From assembly GCA_965279065.1 (NCBI GenBank), contig OZ257134.1, positions 2,108,001-2,172,000 of the forward strand: a stretch of DNA of 64,000 nt, read 5' to 3'. This DNA comes from JAKAXS01 sp965279065. Its GTDB lineage: Bacteria > Pseudomonadota > Alphaproteobacteria > Rhizobiales > Hyphomicrobiaceae. Position numbers and translations under genes: made by a program. A model generated the notes under the pieces. That model ran no database searches. It was not told the DNA's origin and saw only the letters and a program-made list of their open reading frames with translations. Below, piece after piece: positions 1 to 8,216 of the stretch (the first letter of the stretch is position 1; each line of letters begins with the position of its first letter).

Positions 1-595
1 CGACGGCAAGGTACTGGCCGAGATCACCGTCGGCGTGGAGCCGGAAGGGATGGCCGTCAGCAAGGACGACCGGATTACCGTGGCCACCTCCGAGGCCACC
101 AGCATGGCCCACATCATCGACAACGCCAGCCTCAAGGTGATCGCCAACATTCTCGTCGACAGTCGCCCGCGCGTGGCCGAGTTCACGCCCGACGGCAAGA
201 CGGTCTGGGTATCGTCCGAAATCGGCGGGACCGTCGCCGTCATCGACGCCACCACGAACAAGGCCGTCAAGAAGTTCGGCTTCGAGATCCCCGGCATCAA
301 GCCGGAACTGATCCAGCCCATGGGAATCCGTTTTTCCAACGACGGCAAGGTGGCGTTCGTTGCACTCTCGACGGCCAACCGAGTCGCCGTCGTCGATGCG
401 GCGACCTATGCCGTGAAGGACTACATCATCGTCGGCCAGCGGCCCTGGCACATGGCGCTCGATCCGGAAGGCCGCAAGCTCTATGTCGCCAACGGCCTCA
501 CCAACGATATGACTGTCGTGGACGTCGCCACGCTGAAGCCAGAAAAGTCCGTCCCCGTCGGCCGCCTTCCCTGGGGCGTCATGGTCAAACCTTAG
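1..595 (+). CDS. YVTN-type beta-propeller protein linked to PQQ-dependent catabolism (5' end outside window)
   Basis: The reading frame is open from the left edge (codons begin at base 2), so only about the last 197 residues are present. Repeated blades carry PDGK/NDGK turns followed by VAVIDATTNK-, VAVVDAATY- and MTVVDVATLK-like strands, the signature of YVTN/surface-layer beta-propellers. The end matches my memory of the PQQ-dependent-catabolism-associated propeller family, which is usually encoded beside quinoprotein alcohol dehydrogenases and is periplasmic. The fused SoxYZ-like carrier 4 kb away belongs to the same kind of cluster and supports the call. Its biochemical role is not established. 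The signal peptide, if any, lies outside the window. Confidence 0.8.
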   Translation, partial: DGKVLAEITVGVEPEGMAVSKDDRITVATSEATSMAHIIDNASLKVIANILVDSRPRVAEFTPDGKTVWVSSEIGGTVAVIDATTNKAVKKFGFEIPGIKPELIQPMGIRFSNDGKVAFVALSTANRVAVVDAATYAVKDYIIVGQRPWHMALDPEGRKLYVANGLTNDMTVVDVATLKPEKSVPVGRLPWGVMVKP

Positions 596-605
596 CAGGC
601 AGCAG

Positions 606-1061
606 ATGCCCGGATCGCGCCCGTATCGATGGTCTGTGCTGCCGCTAGTCGCAGGCGCCTTCTTCGCGGCTGGCGCGAATGCCCAGGTCATCCTAGGTTT
701 GCCTGATACAGAAGCCCCGGCCACAGCTGCCAGACAGCCGCCGTCTGCCTCGCTGCAATCCGGCATGGCCGCGATCCGCAAGCTCGTGCGCGACGTTCAC
801 AGCCTCATCACGCATCGGCGCCTTCCGCCCGATCAGGCACGCCGCTTTGCCGCCGACCTCAAACGGTACGTCACGGCGCTCAAGGCGAACACGTCGGAGC
901 CACGGTTGAACGAAATCCTGACGCCCCTCGCGGAGGCGGCCGAACAAATCGGCGCACCCGTGTCGGGCAACAGTCACCTGGACGCCCTCGACAAGATCGA
1001 TGCCGCCCTGAACCGCTATCCGCAACTGATCGACGATCCCGAGTGGAAGCCGTTGCGCTGA
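606..1061 (+). CDS. Small secreted protein of unknown function
   Basis: I do not recognise this 151-residue protein. It starts 10 bases after the propeller gene stop, so the two are probably co-transcribed. Residues about 8-26 form a hydrophobic signal peptide ending in a GANA-QV cleavage-like site, and the mature part is a mostly alpha-helical, Ala/Leu/Arg-rich domain. It has no cysteines, so haem binding is unlikely. Given its place between two periplasmic propellers, a periplasmic accessory role in quinoprotein-dependent oxidation is a reasonable inference only. Confidence 0.6.
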   Translation: MPGSRPYRWSVLPLVAGAFFAAGANAQVILGLPDTEAPATAARQPPSASLQSGMAAIRKLVRDVHSLITHRRLPPDQARRFAADLKRYVTALKANTSEPRLNEILTPLAEAAEQIGAPVSGNSHLDALDKIDAALNRYPQLIDDPEWKPLR

Positions 1062-1105
1062 GCATTCCGCCGGCGCGCGGCACCGACCTGAAGTGGGAGA
1101 CCGCC

Positions 1106-2293
1106 ATGCTGAAATTCAGCCCGAATGCCGCTGCCTTTCGACTTCAGGTGCTCGCCGCGTCGATGGCAGCGACCGTTCTCGTCGCGGCTCACACGTCCGC
1201 CAGATCCGACAACACCACGGCGCCCGCAGCCGCGGCTGATCCCTCCGCTGCCGACGCCGCCGCAGTCGCCTCCCTCGCGCTTGCCGGTCACGCAGCAGAC
1301 TTGTGGTGGGCGGATTTCAGCCCCGATGGCACCCGCGCCGTCACCGCATCAAGCGACAAGACGGCCCGCATCTGGGACACGGCGACCGGGGCAACACTGT
1401 TGACGCTGTCGGGCCACGACGAAGCCGTGCGCGTCGCCATCTACAGCCCCAACGGCGCGGAGATCGCTACCGCCTGCCGCAACGGTTTAGCCAAGATCTG
1501 GGACGCCAAAACCGGCAAGGAAATCGCCACGCTCAATGGCCACAAGGAAATGATCGAAGGTATCGCGTTCAGTCCCGACAGCGAACGCCTCGTGACTGCC
1601 TCTCGCGACGCGACCGCTATTCTTTGGGATGCCAGGACGGGTAAGCAGCTCGCCGAACTCAAGGGTCATACGGAATGGCTGTCCGGAGTTGAATTCAGTC
1701 CCGATGGCGCGCGCATCCTCACCGCATCCAGCGACAAGACCGCGCGCCTATGGGATGGCAAGACCGGTGCGGCAGTACTGACGTTGGAAGGCCACGACGG
1801 CCTCGTCACCAGCGCCACCTTCAGCCCAGACGGCAGCAAGATCGCCACCTCTTCCAGCGACAAGACCGGCAAGCTTTGGGATGCAAAAACCGGTAAGGTG
1901 CTCATGACATTGCAAGGTCATGAGCGTGCCGCCCTGCGCGCCGCCTTCAGCCCGGACGGGACCCACGTTGTCACAGTTTCCAGTGACAAGACTGGGCGCA
2001 TCTACGATGTGTCCAATGGTGCGCTCGTCGCCACCCTGCAAGGCCACCACAAGCGGCTCATTCCACGCGTGGAATACAGCCGCGACGGCACCCGCATCGT
2101 CACGGCCTCGCACGACAAGACCGCCTCGGTGTGGGACGCCAGGACCGGCGCGCACCTCGTTAAACTCTCGGGACACGCCAAGGAAGTCGACGGCGCGCAG
2201 TTCAGCCCCGACGGCAAGAAGGTATTGACCGCCTCATACGATCGCACGGCGCGAATCTGGGATCTGGCGACCGCTCCCGGTGCACTGCCGTAG
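1106..2293 (+). CDS. Exported WD40-repeat propeller protein with eight repeats
   Basis: The protein is about 395 residues from the ATG at 1106, chosen because a GGGAG site lies just upstream and the N-terminus then becomes a signal peptide or signal anchor (hydrophobic stretch near residues 12-28). An in-frame start at 1043 would overlap the previous gene. Eight consecutive WD repeats follow, each with a GH, a FSPDG turn, TASSDKTA and a closing (L/I/V)WDxxTG. One closing motif is degenerate (IYD) and the last ends in IWDLAT. WD40 domains are protein-interaction platforms; an exported eight-repeat version next to a YVTN propeller suggests a periplasmic scaffold. The partner is unknown. The repeats are highly alike, which suggests recent internal duplication. 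Confidence 0.85.
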   Translation: MLKFSPNAAAFRLQVLAASMAATVLVAAHTSARSDNTTAPAAAADPSAADAAAVASLALAGHAADLWWADFSPDGTRAVTASSDKTARIWDTATGATLLTLSGHDEAVRVAIYSPNGAEIATACRNGLAKIWDAKTGKEIATLNGHKEMIEGIAFSPDSERLVTASRDATAILWDARTGKQLAELKGHTEWLSGVEFSPDGARILTASSDKTARLWDGKTGAAVLTLEGHDGLVTSATFSPDGSKIATSSSDKTGKLWDAKTGKVLMTLQGHERAALRAAFSPDGTHVVTVSSDKTGRIYDVSNGALVATLQGHHKRLIPRVEYSRDGTRIVTASHDKTASVWDARTGAHLVKLSGHAKEVDGAQFSPDGKKVLTASYDRTARIWDLATAPGALP

Positions 2294-2312
2294 CCACATC
2301 CGGCCAGGATCG

Positions 2313-2969
2313 TCAGTGGATTTTTGACGGCGCGGCGACGATGCCGGGCAGGTGTTGGATGGCCAACCGCATCAGTTCGGGAAGCGATCCAACACGGAGC
2401 TTGGTCTTCAGCAGCGAGCACGTATTCGCGACCGTCTTGTAGCTGACACGCAGTTCCTCGGCGATCGCGCTGTACGGCTTGCCGTCGGCGAGCAACGACA
2501 ACGTCTGCAGTTCGCGCGCCGTCAGTACCTTCAACGGGTTGGATGATCCCCTCGCCTCCATGAAGACGACATCGGAGGCAAGGTCACTGGACAGATAGCG
2601 CTTCCCCTGGCGCACGCGATCGAACGCGCGGGCGAATTCATCGAACGGCGTGTCCTTCAGGATGTAGCCCGTGGCACCCGCTTCGATTGCGCGCGACACG
2701 ACGACGGGGTCGCGGTGCATGGAAAACACCAGGATCGGGATATCGCGGTCGAGACGCCGCAGACGGCGGATGAACGAGATGCCACCCAGGGCACCGGATT
2801 TCAATGCGAGGTCGACGATCAGAACGCTGGGCTTCTGTTGCCGGTAGAGACGAAAGCCGCGTGACAGCGTGGACGACTGATGGATGGTGCTGGCACCCGC
2901 GTCCTGCAGCAACTGGCGGCACCCCTGCAGCACGATCGGGTGGTCGTCGATAACGAGGACGCTTGTCAT
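2313..2969 (-). CDS. LuxR/NarL-family response regulator, partner of the adjacent kinase
   Basis: The N-terminal receiver domain has the acidic pair near residues 8-9 (VIDDHP), a phospho-acceptor Asp at about 53 (LIVDLA) and a conserved Lys in YILKDT. The C-terminal LuxR-type helix-turn-helix (LTAREL ... KPYSAIAEEL ... SYKTVAN) lies near residues 150-205. The total is 218 residues, normal for NarL proteins. The start at 2969 overlaps the kinase stop in an ATGA, so translation is coupled. The ORF extends further upstream, but that part reads as a shadow of the kinase gene. Paracoccus FlhR, which controls methanol and formaldehyde oxidation, has this architecture and context, so a role in regulating alcohol oxidation is inferred. 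Confidence 0.88.
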   Translation of the reverse strand: MTSVLVIDDHPIVLQGCRQLLQDAGASTIHQSSTLSRGFRLYRQQKPSVLIVDLALKSGALGGISFIRRLRRLDRDIPILVFSMHRDPVVVSRAIEAGATGYILKDTPFDEFARAFDRVRQGKRYLSSDLASDVVFMEARGSSNPLKVLTARELQTLSLLADGKPYSAIAEELRVSYKTVANTCSLLKTKLRVGSLPELMRLAIQHLPGIVAAPSKIH

Positions 2970-4528
2970 AATGTTTGGCTCTCGCTGGCATGGGTAAGGG
3001 CACCACGCACCTGCTGGTCGCTCGCGACCGGAACAGGCACGGTGATCGTGATGGTGGTTCCGCGCGGCTCCGCCCGGGCGATGACGCACGTACCATCGAC
3101 GGCGACCACACGCTCCCGCATCGCCGACAGGCCGAAGCCGACCGGTGTGCGTTCCGCAATCCCGCTGCCGTCGTCAGTCATGGTCAGCACAAGCTCCTGT
3201 CGCGGCCCGATGCCGCCTTCGGCCCGGTCGCGCAACAGCAGTTGGGCGTCGATGTTCTCGGCGCCACCGTGCTGCAGGGCATTGGTGAGACCCTGCTGCA
3301 GGCAGCGGTAGACAGTCAGTTCGATCGCCTCGCCATAGCGCGGCGCGATCGGCTCGACGGCCAGGAAGAAATTGATGCCGGGGTAGCGCGTCTCGAATTC
3401 CTTGACGAGATCTGACAGCAGCTCCTCCAGCGACACGCGGCCGATGGCGATGGGCCGCAGCGACTTGAGACGGCCGCGGTTGAGCGACTTCAACCGTTCG
3501 GCGGAATCGAGGATGGCCAGGACGCGTTCGTCGACCTTGTCCTTTAACTGCCCGTCGGCGTCCTTGACGATGTTGAGGATCGATCCGGCGTTAGCAGTAA
3601 TGCCAAACAGGCAGGGACCCGCTTCGTCGTGAAGCTCCGTTGCGATCTGGCGCCGCTCGTCCTCTTGCACGGTGATCAGGTGTCCCAGCAGTTCGCGATT
3701 CTCCGCTCGCGAGGCATCGAGCGCCCCGGCCAGCGCGTTGAATCTGCTGGCGATCGGCTCGAGCTCCTTGATCCTTGGCGACGCCAGACGCGTACCGTAG
3801 TGACCGACCTCCAGTTCCTGCATGCCGCTACTGAGGGTGTTGAGCGGATCTAGGACTCGGCCAAGCACCCAATACAGCATCGCGAACGTCAGGCTGACGA
3901 CGATACCGGCAACGATCGACACTTCCGACAGGTCATCCCAGACCTCGGCAATCTCATCGCCTGGTTCGCCGACGATCGTAAACGCTCCAAGATTGCGCCC
4001 ATCAACGATCACCGGCACCTCGCGCGTCTCCGACCCGCCATACACCAGTCGCTCGAACCAGGCAGGCGCTCTTTCAGGCTCAGCCGTCGGCGATCCTGCA
4101 ATGACTGGCGGCAGGATGAGCGTGAGGTGGCCGTCAAGATCCCTGTAGGACGTGCGGATATGCCGGAAATAGCGCAACTGCTGCGAAACGTGACCGAGGA
4201 CCAGTCCCGGTGATGCGTCGCTCGGCAATCCGCGCACCGTCTCAACGACCATTCGTTCGGCGACCTGCAGTGTCGCCCGCACTTCGACCGCAGCGCGGTC
4301 GTTAGCGCGAAACACGGCAAGGACGCTGGCGATGATCGCAGCGATCAGGCAGACGATGGCGATGGCGATGAGCAAATGCGCTCGTATCGGCAGGCGTGAC
4401 CACAATAGCAGCAGCGCAGAACGTCGCCCTGGCGCCGTCCTACGTTCGGCCGTGCTGTCATGTTCGCTTAGAACGATTGTCACACTGACTGACCCGGCTG
4501 CAGCCGTACATTGAGCTGTGAATGGCAC
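2966..4528 (-). CDS. NarX/UhpB-type membrane sensor histidine kinase
   Basis: The protein is 520 residues from a GTG at 4528, with GAGG five bases upstream. Transmembrane segments at about 51-73 and 203-223 bracket a periplasmic sensor domain of roughly 130 residues, followed by HAMP. The HisKA_3 phospho-His motif ELHDEAGP places His near 300. The ATPase domain has the N-box TNALQHGG (Asn about 416), the G1 box DDGSGI (about 452) and GFGLSAM. This is the family that pairs with LuxR-type regulators such as the gene overlapping its 3' end. By context it may sense a periplasmic cue of methanol or formaldehyde oxidation, like FlhS or MoxY; the ligand cannot be read from sequence. Confidence 0.87.
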   Translation of the reverse strand: MPFTAQCTAAAGSVSVTIVLSEHDSTAERRTAPGRRSALLLLWSRLPIRAHLLIAIAIVCLIAAIIASVLAVFRANDRAAVEVRATLQVAERMVVETVRGLPSDASPGLVLGHVSQQLRYFRHIRTSYRDLDGHLTLILPPVIAGSPTAEPERAPAWFERLVYGGSETREVPVIVDGRNLGAFTIVGEPGDEIAEVWDDLSEVSIVAGIVVSLTFAMLYWVLGRVLDPLNTLSSGMQELEVGHYGTRLASPRIKELEPIASRFNALAGALDASRAENRELLGHLITVQEDERRQIATELHDEAGPCLFGITANAGSILNIVKDADGQLKDKVDERVLAILDSAERLKSLNRGRLKSLRPIAIGRVSLEELLSDLVKEFETRYPGINFFLAVEPIAPRYGEAIELTVYRCLQQGLTNALQHGGAENIDAQLLLRDRAEGGIGPRQELVLTMTDDGSGIAERTPVGFGLSAMRERVVAVDGTCVIARAEPRGTTITITVPVPVASDQQVRGALTHASESQTL

Positions 4529-4660
4529 AGCAACCTCGAAAACCTAGCCGGCTCTCGAAAGGGTTGACTCCAATCATCCGAGCCAACGGTAGCCAAGGAC
4601 GTCCATGACGCAAGATAGGCCGAGCAGATTGGGAAAAATTCCCGGCTCCGGCTGCCACAA

Positions 4661-4927
4661 CTACCCACGCAGGCGCCGCAACTCAGTCAGGAATGGGCAA
4701 CCGAGTGTCTTGCGGAACGCCCCTATCAGGTCGTCAGTCGTCATGGTCGCGATGCCAAGCCGATCCGTGCCGGACATCGAGCCGGAGGCATCGAAAACGA
4801 TCATGGCGTCTTCGCCACATGCCGCGTTGTCGGAAGTGGCACCGATGGCCGACACCACATCAAGCGACAGCATCGACGACGCCACTGCCAATAGCCTCAA
4901 CGGCCCCATTCTGCGCAATGGCGTCAC
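4661..4927 (-). CDS. Truncated von Willebrand factor A-like secreted protein
   Basis: This 88-residue frame overlaps the SoxYZ-like gene upstream by ATGA, so it is translationally coupled. It has a hydrophobic N-terminus and then a vWA MIDAS start (IVFDASGSMSG, DxSxS). Complete vWA domains need about 170-200 residues; here the frame ends about 45 residues after the motif, and I see no continuation in the other minus-strand frames downstream. It is therefore either a decayed gene or a genuinely short peptide. vWA proteins such as MxaC and MxaL accompany methanol dehydrogenase systems, which fits the locus. Confidence that it is translated is moderate; confidence that it is a functional vWA protein is low. 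Confidence 0.5.
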   Translation of the reverse strand: MTPLRRMGPLRLLAVASSMLSLDVVSAIGATSDNAACGEDAMIVFDASGSMSGTDRLGIATMTTDDLIGAFRKTLGCPFLTELRRLRG

Positions 4928-5742
4928 GTCCCACTGTCGTCCTGGTCACCGGCGAACTGCGCCTTCTCCGTGTCCGTCGCTGTGACGGACAGGCGATCGG
5001 CCACCGCGGCCACGCCATAGGTGAATCTGAGGTTGGGATTCTCCGAGATGGAAATGCCTCCGGTCATCGCAAACAACAGCTTGTCGCCCAGCCGCACCTC
5101 CAGCTTGTCGATGTAACGTGCCGGCGTGAAGTTTCGCGTCTTGGCATTCATCTGCATGCCAGTGAAGTTGGGATGGCGCAGCATGACGATGCCATCGCGC
5201 CAGGTCTGCCCGTGGACGCTGCTGCTGTTTGACTTCACCTGCACCTTCCCCATCGTCGCCAACGCTTCATCGGGATCCTTCGAAGCTGCAGCCGAGCAGC
5301 CGCCGGCGCCCGCGATGAACTTCGTGACCATGTAGATCTCGCCATCCGTCGTCTCCAGGATGGCCCGCACCTTGGAGAAATTGTCGATGCGGACTCGCGT
5401 CGACAGCGCACGCTCGCCGACGTCCAGCTGACGGTACGCCTCCTCGAATGTAAACGTCGCCGCGATGGGCATCGGATTGCGATCGATGACGAGCGTCAAC
5501 GTCTGGACCTTGCCGGCGATCGGCGCTGGAAACCGGATATCGAGGGGAACCACGGCCGCGTCGGCGGCCTGCGCGGGTGCATAGAATGCGAAGGGTGCGC
5601 CGGTCTCCTTGATGACCTTGTCACCGTAGATCTCCTGGCGAACCAGGGCCCATGGTTCGTCGTTCGCCTGCACAGCCACTGGCTGAACGAGGGTAGCAGC
5701 CGCCATCAGTATCGATACGGCTGAGACTCGCTTGAAATGCAT
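4924..5742 (-). CDS. Quinoprotein-associated fused SoxYZ-like carrier protein
   Basis: The protein is 272 residues with a signal peptide (residues 1-26, AVQA-ND). An N-terminal SoxY-like domain (about 35-160) contains GAGGCS with Cys about 149, matching the SoxY swinging-arm GGCG region but internal. A SoxZ-like domain follows (about 165-265: RHPNFTGMQ, LEVRLGDKLLF, SISENPNLRF). SoxYZ carries thiosulfate-derived sulfur on the SoxY cysteine. The fused form is a known family found beside PQQ dehydrogenases, and its function there is not settled. GGGAGC lies upstream of the ATG. It forms a short operon with the vWA-like frame, and the usual zinc metallohydrolase partners are not in the window. 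Confidence 0.85.
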   Translation of the reverse strand: MHFKRVSAVSILMAAATLVQPVAVQANDEPWALVRQEIYGDKVIKETGAPFAFYAPAQAADAAVVPLDIRFPAPIAGKVQTLTLVIDRNPMPIAATFTFEEAYRQLDVGERALSTRVRIDNFSKVRAILETTDGEIYMVTKFIAGAGGCSAAASKDPDEALATMGKVQVKSNSSSVHGQTWRDGIVMLRHPNFTGMQMNAKTRNFTPARYIDKLEVRLGDKLLFAMTGGISISENPNLRFTYGVAAVADRLSVTATDTEKAQFAGDQDDSGT

Positions 5743-5975
5743 GCTCGTGCTCCCGGTTGGCGCGCGGGTGCTTGCTGGCCGCCGCTTGCGTCGCTGCTAA
5801 CCTTGCATGAACGGTTATAGCATAACGCATACCGGTCCTTGGCCAAAGCAGTCGTTTCCCTTGGCGTCGGGAATTCCACTCGGCAACTAGGCCGTGGGCG
5901 GCACATGAAGTTGGTGGCCGACCGCCTCTGCAAAGCGCGAAACTACGGCTGTGTTTGCGGTGTCGGAAGAGGTAA

Positions 5976-6066
<91 letters not shown>

Positions 6067-6251
6067 AGCCTGAACGTCGGCTGTATGACCGCAACACTCA
6101 GATCATACAAGATGTTAATTACCGTCCTAGTCAGAAACATCAGTCGGCGGAAATTGACGATTCCTGCAATTGCAGCGCAAACAACAACGCAATACAGTAT
6201 TAGGCATGCAGACCAATTTACGGCGCACACAACATAAATGCGTAACCCAAT

Positions 6252-6974
6252 ATGAATAAAGCAAATCGATTTGAAACCCGCCCCCTTTATTTACAAGTTC
6301 GCGACATGCTCCTTGGTCGCATCACGACCGGCAACTGGAAGCCAGGCACGCTCATACCCAACGAGATTGATCTAGCGCGCGAATTTGGCCTCAGCGTTGG
6401 CACCGTGCGCAAGGCGCTCGACCAACTCCAGGTCGAGCATTTGCTGACGCGTCGCCAGGGCCGCGGCACTTTCGTGAATGATTTGGCCAGCACCGAACAC
6501 GCCTCTCGCTTCGCTAGCCTTTATAGCAACGACGGCGCACGACTACATTTGCAGAGCAAGCTAATTGCCGTATCGGCGAGTGCCGCAAACGAAGCGGAAC
6601 GCCGTACCTTGGGGCTGGCGCATGGCGCTAGCGTAATACACCTCGTTCGCTTGAAATTCCGCAAAGACGCACCGTGTGTGTATGAGAAGTCGATACTGCC
6701 GGCGGCATTGTTCGCCGGCTTGCCAGACGATGCCGACATTCCGGACGAGATCTCGGCGCTCGCCCAGAAGTACGGCCAGATCGCGGGCAGCGCTGAAGAG
6801 ACGATTTCAATTTGCAAGGCCAGCAAAGATGCAGCAGAGAAGCTATCGGTTGCAGAGGCCAGCCCCCTGCTCCACCTCGACCGCAAGGTCTACGCGGTCG
6901 AAGGCGCGACTTTGGAGTGGCGATTGGCGGCATGCAACCTGGAGGACGCCCACTACAAGTGCTTCGTTGCCTAG
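6252..6974 (+). CDS. GntR-family transcriptional regulator with UTRA domain (HutC subfamily)
   Basis: The 240-residue protein has an N-terminal winged helix-turn-helix (PLYLQVRDML ... IPNEIDLAREFGLSVGTVRKALDQL ... RRQGRGTFV, residues about 10-75) and a C-terminal UTRA effector-binding domain (about 95-238) with the typical VIHLVRLKF and LEWRLA strands. HutC-type regulators are usually repressors released by a small metabolite; the ligand is unknown here. The gene stands alone between tRNA-Ser and the signalling island. Its leader (6067-6251) is clearly more AT-rich than the surroundings, a possible sign of a separate origin. Confidence 0.88.
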   Translation: MNKANRFETRPLYLQVRDMLLGRITTGNWKPGTLIPNEIDLAREFGLSVGTVRKALDQLQVEHLLTRRQGRGTFVNDLASTEHASRFASLYSNDGARLHLQSKLIAVSASAANEAERRTLGLAHGASVIHLVRLKFRKDAPCVYEKSILPAALFAGLPDDADIPDEISALAQKYGQIAGSAEETISICKASKDAAEKLSVAEASPLLHLDRKVYAVEGATLEWRLAACNLEDAHYKCFVA

Positions 6975-7035
6975 CAGCCGACGACCACGACCGTCAGACC
7001 TGGCAGCATCTACGGCCTCGGCTTGAGGGTTGGAA

Positions 7036-8190
7036 GTGGCAGAACCTCGATCTGTGCCGTCGGGTCAGTCGGCGATCACTCTGTTGATCGTCGACGATGA
7101 ACGGCAGGCATTGAAGTATTTCGCGCGATTGTTTGGTTCCGACTTCGAAGTGCTGACCTGCGCAAGCGCCGAAGAAGCCGAGGCGCTGTTCGAGTCGCGC
7201 AACGGCAAGATTTCCGTCATCGTCAGCGATCACCAGATGCCTACGACGACGGGAGTGGCACTGCTGGCGCGCGTCAAGGAACGCTGGCCCCACACCATCC
7301 GCCTCCTCACTACGGCCTTTGCCGACACCAACAATCTGGCCGCATCGATCAACGAAGCTTCGATCCATCGCTTCATCGCCAAACCGTGGGATCTCGACCA
7401 ACTGCGCGACGTGCTCAACGAGGCATCGCAAATCTACCACCGCAACACCAGCGCTACCGGCGACGCCCCCTCAGACCTTCCCCCGCTGGTCGGTGCCGTA
7501 GCTCATGAACTGGCGACACCCCTTCTCAGCATCGAAATGACGTCGAAATCGATCCTCAATGCAGTGCGCGACGAGATCGATGCCACTCCGGCCGATGCCC
7601 AGCAGGAAACCGCGCGCACTTTGGAAAAGTTTGCGCGCGCGGCCCAGCGCATTGGCGAGGATGCGGCGCGTGCCAGGCGCTTGGCCCGATCCCTTGCCGA
7701 ACTGGCTCGCGGTTCCAGCCGATCCACTTTCATGCGCCTGAACATGGCACAGTGCGTTCGCAAGGCCATCGAGGCCTTCCCCTACCAGAACCGGGAACGC
7801 CATGCTGTTTCCATGGAACTCGGCGACGACTTCAGTTTTGTCGGCACAGAAGTTCTCATGGTGGCCGTGATCACCAACATTTTGAGTAACGCCCTGGACG
7901 CCGTCCGCGCCCAGCCTCACGCACGCGTCTCGATCTCGCTCAAACGCGGCGATTGCCACAATAGCGTCTTCGTGCGTGACAACGGCAGCGGCATGCCCCC
8001 CGAGCTCGAAGAGACGGCTTTCAAGCCCTTCGTAAGCGGCAAGGACAATGGAACTGGGCTGGGACTGGCGATCTGCGACTGGATCGTCAGATCACTTGGC
8101 GGCACCATTACTTTCAGGTCCGCAGCACCAGCCGATGGGACCGAATTGGAAATCCGCATGCCGCGACCAGAGCCCCAGGCCGCGGTCTGA
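7036..8190 (+). CDS. Response regulator with C-terminal histidine kinase (PhcR-like receiver-kinase)
   Basis: The receiver domain (about 15-130) has VDDERQ, a phospho-acceptor Asp in VIVSDHQMP (about residue 65) and Lys in IAKPWD, the variant typical of RpfG/PhcR-type receivers. A histidine kinase core follows: H-box VAHELATPL (His about 157), N-box ITNILSNALDAV, DNGSGMP and GTGLGLAI. There is no membrane segment, so it is a soluble kinase controlled by its own receiver, as in Ralstonia PhcR. GTG 7036 has GAGGG six bases upstream; TTG 7030 is an alternative start. It converges on the operon holding the paralogous receiver-pseudokinase, ending 26 bases from it. The Phc link is inference. Confidence 0.85.
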   Translation: MAEPRSVPSGQSAITLLIVDDERQALKYFARLFGSDFEVLTCASAEEAEALFESRNGKISVIVSDHQMPTTTGVALLARVKERWPHTIRLLTTAFADTNNLAASINEASIHRFIAKPWDLDQLRDVLNEASQIYHRNTSATGDAPSDLPPLVGAVAHELATPLLSIEMTSKSILNAVRDEIDATPADAQQETARTLEKFARAAQRIGEDAARARRLARSLAELARGSSRSTFMRLNMAQCVRKAIEAFPYQNRERHAVSMELGDDFSFVGTEVLMVAVITNILSNALDAVRAQPHARVSISLKRGDCHNSVFVRDNGSGMPPELEETAFKPFVSGKDNGTGLGLAICDWIVRSLGGTITFRSAAPADGTELEIRMPRPEPQAAV

Positions 8191-8216
8191 CACTTGCGGC
8201 TGGACAGGCCAGTCTC

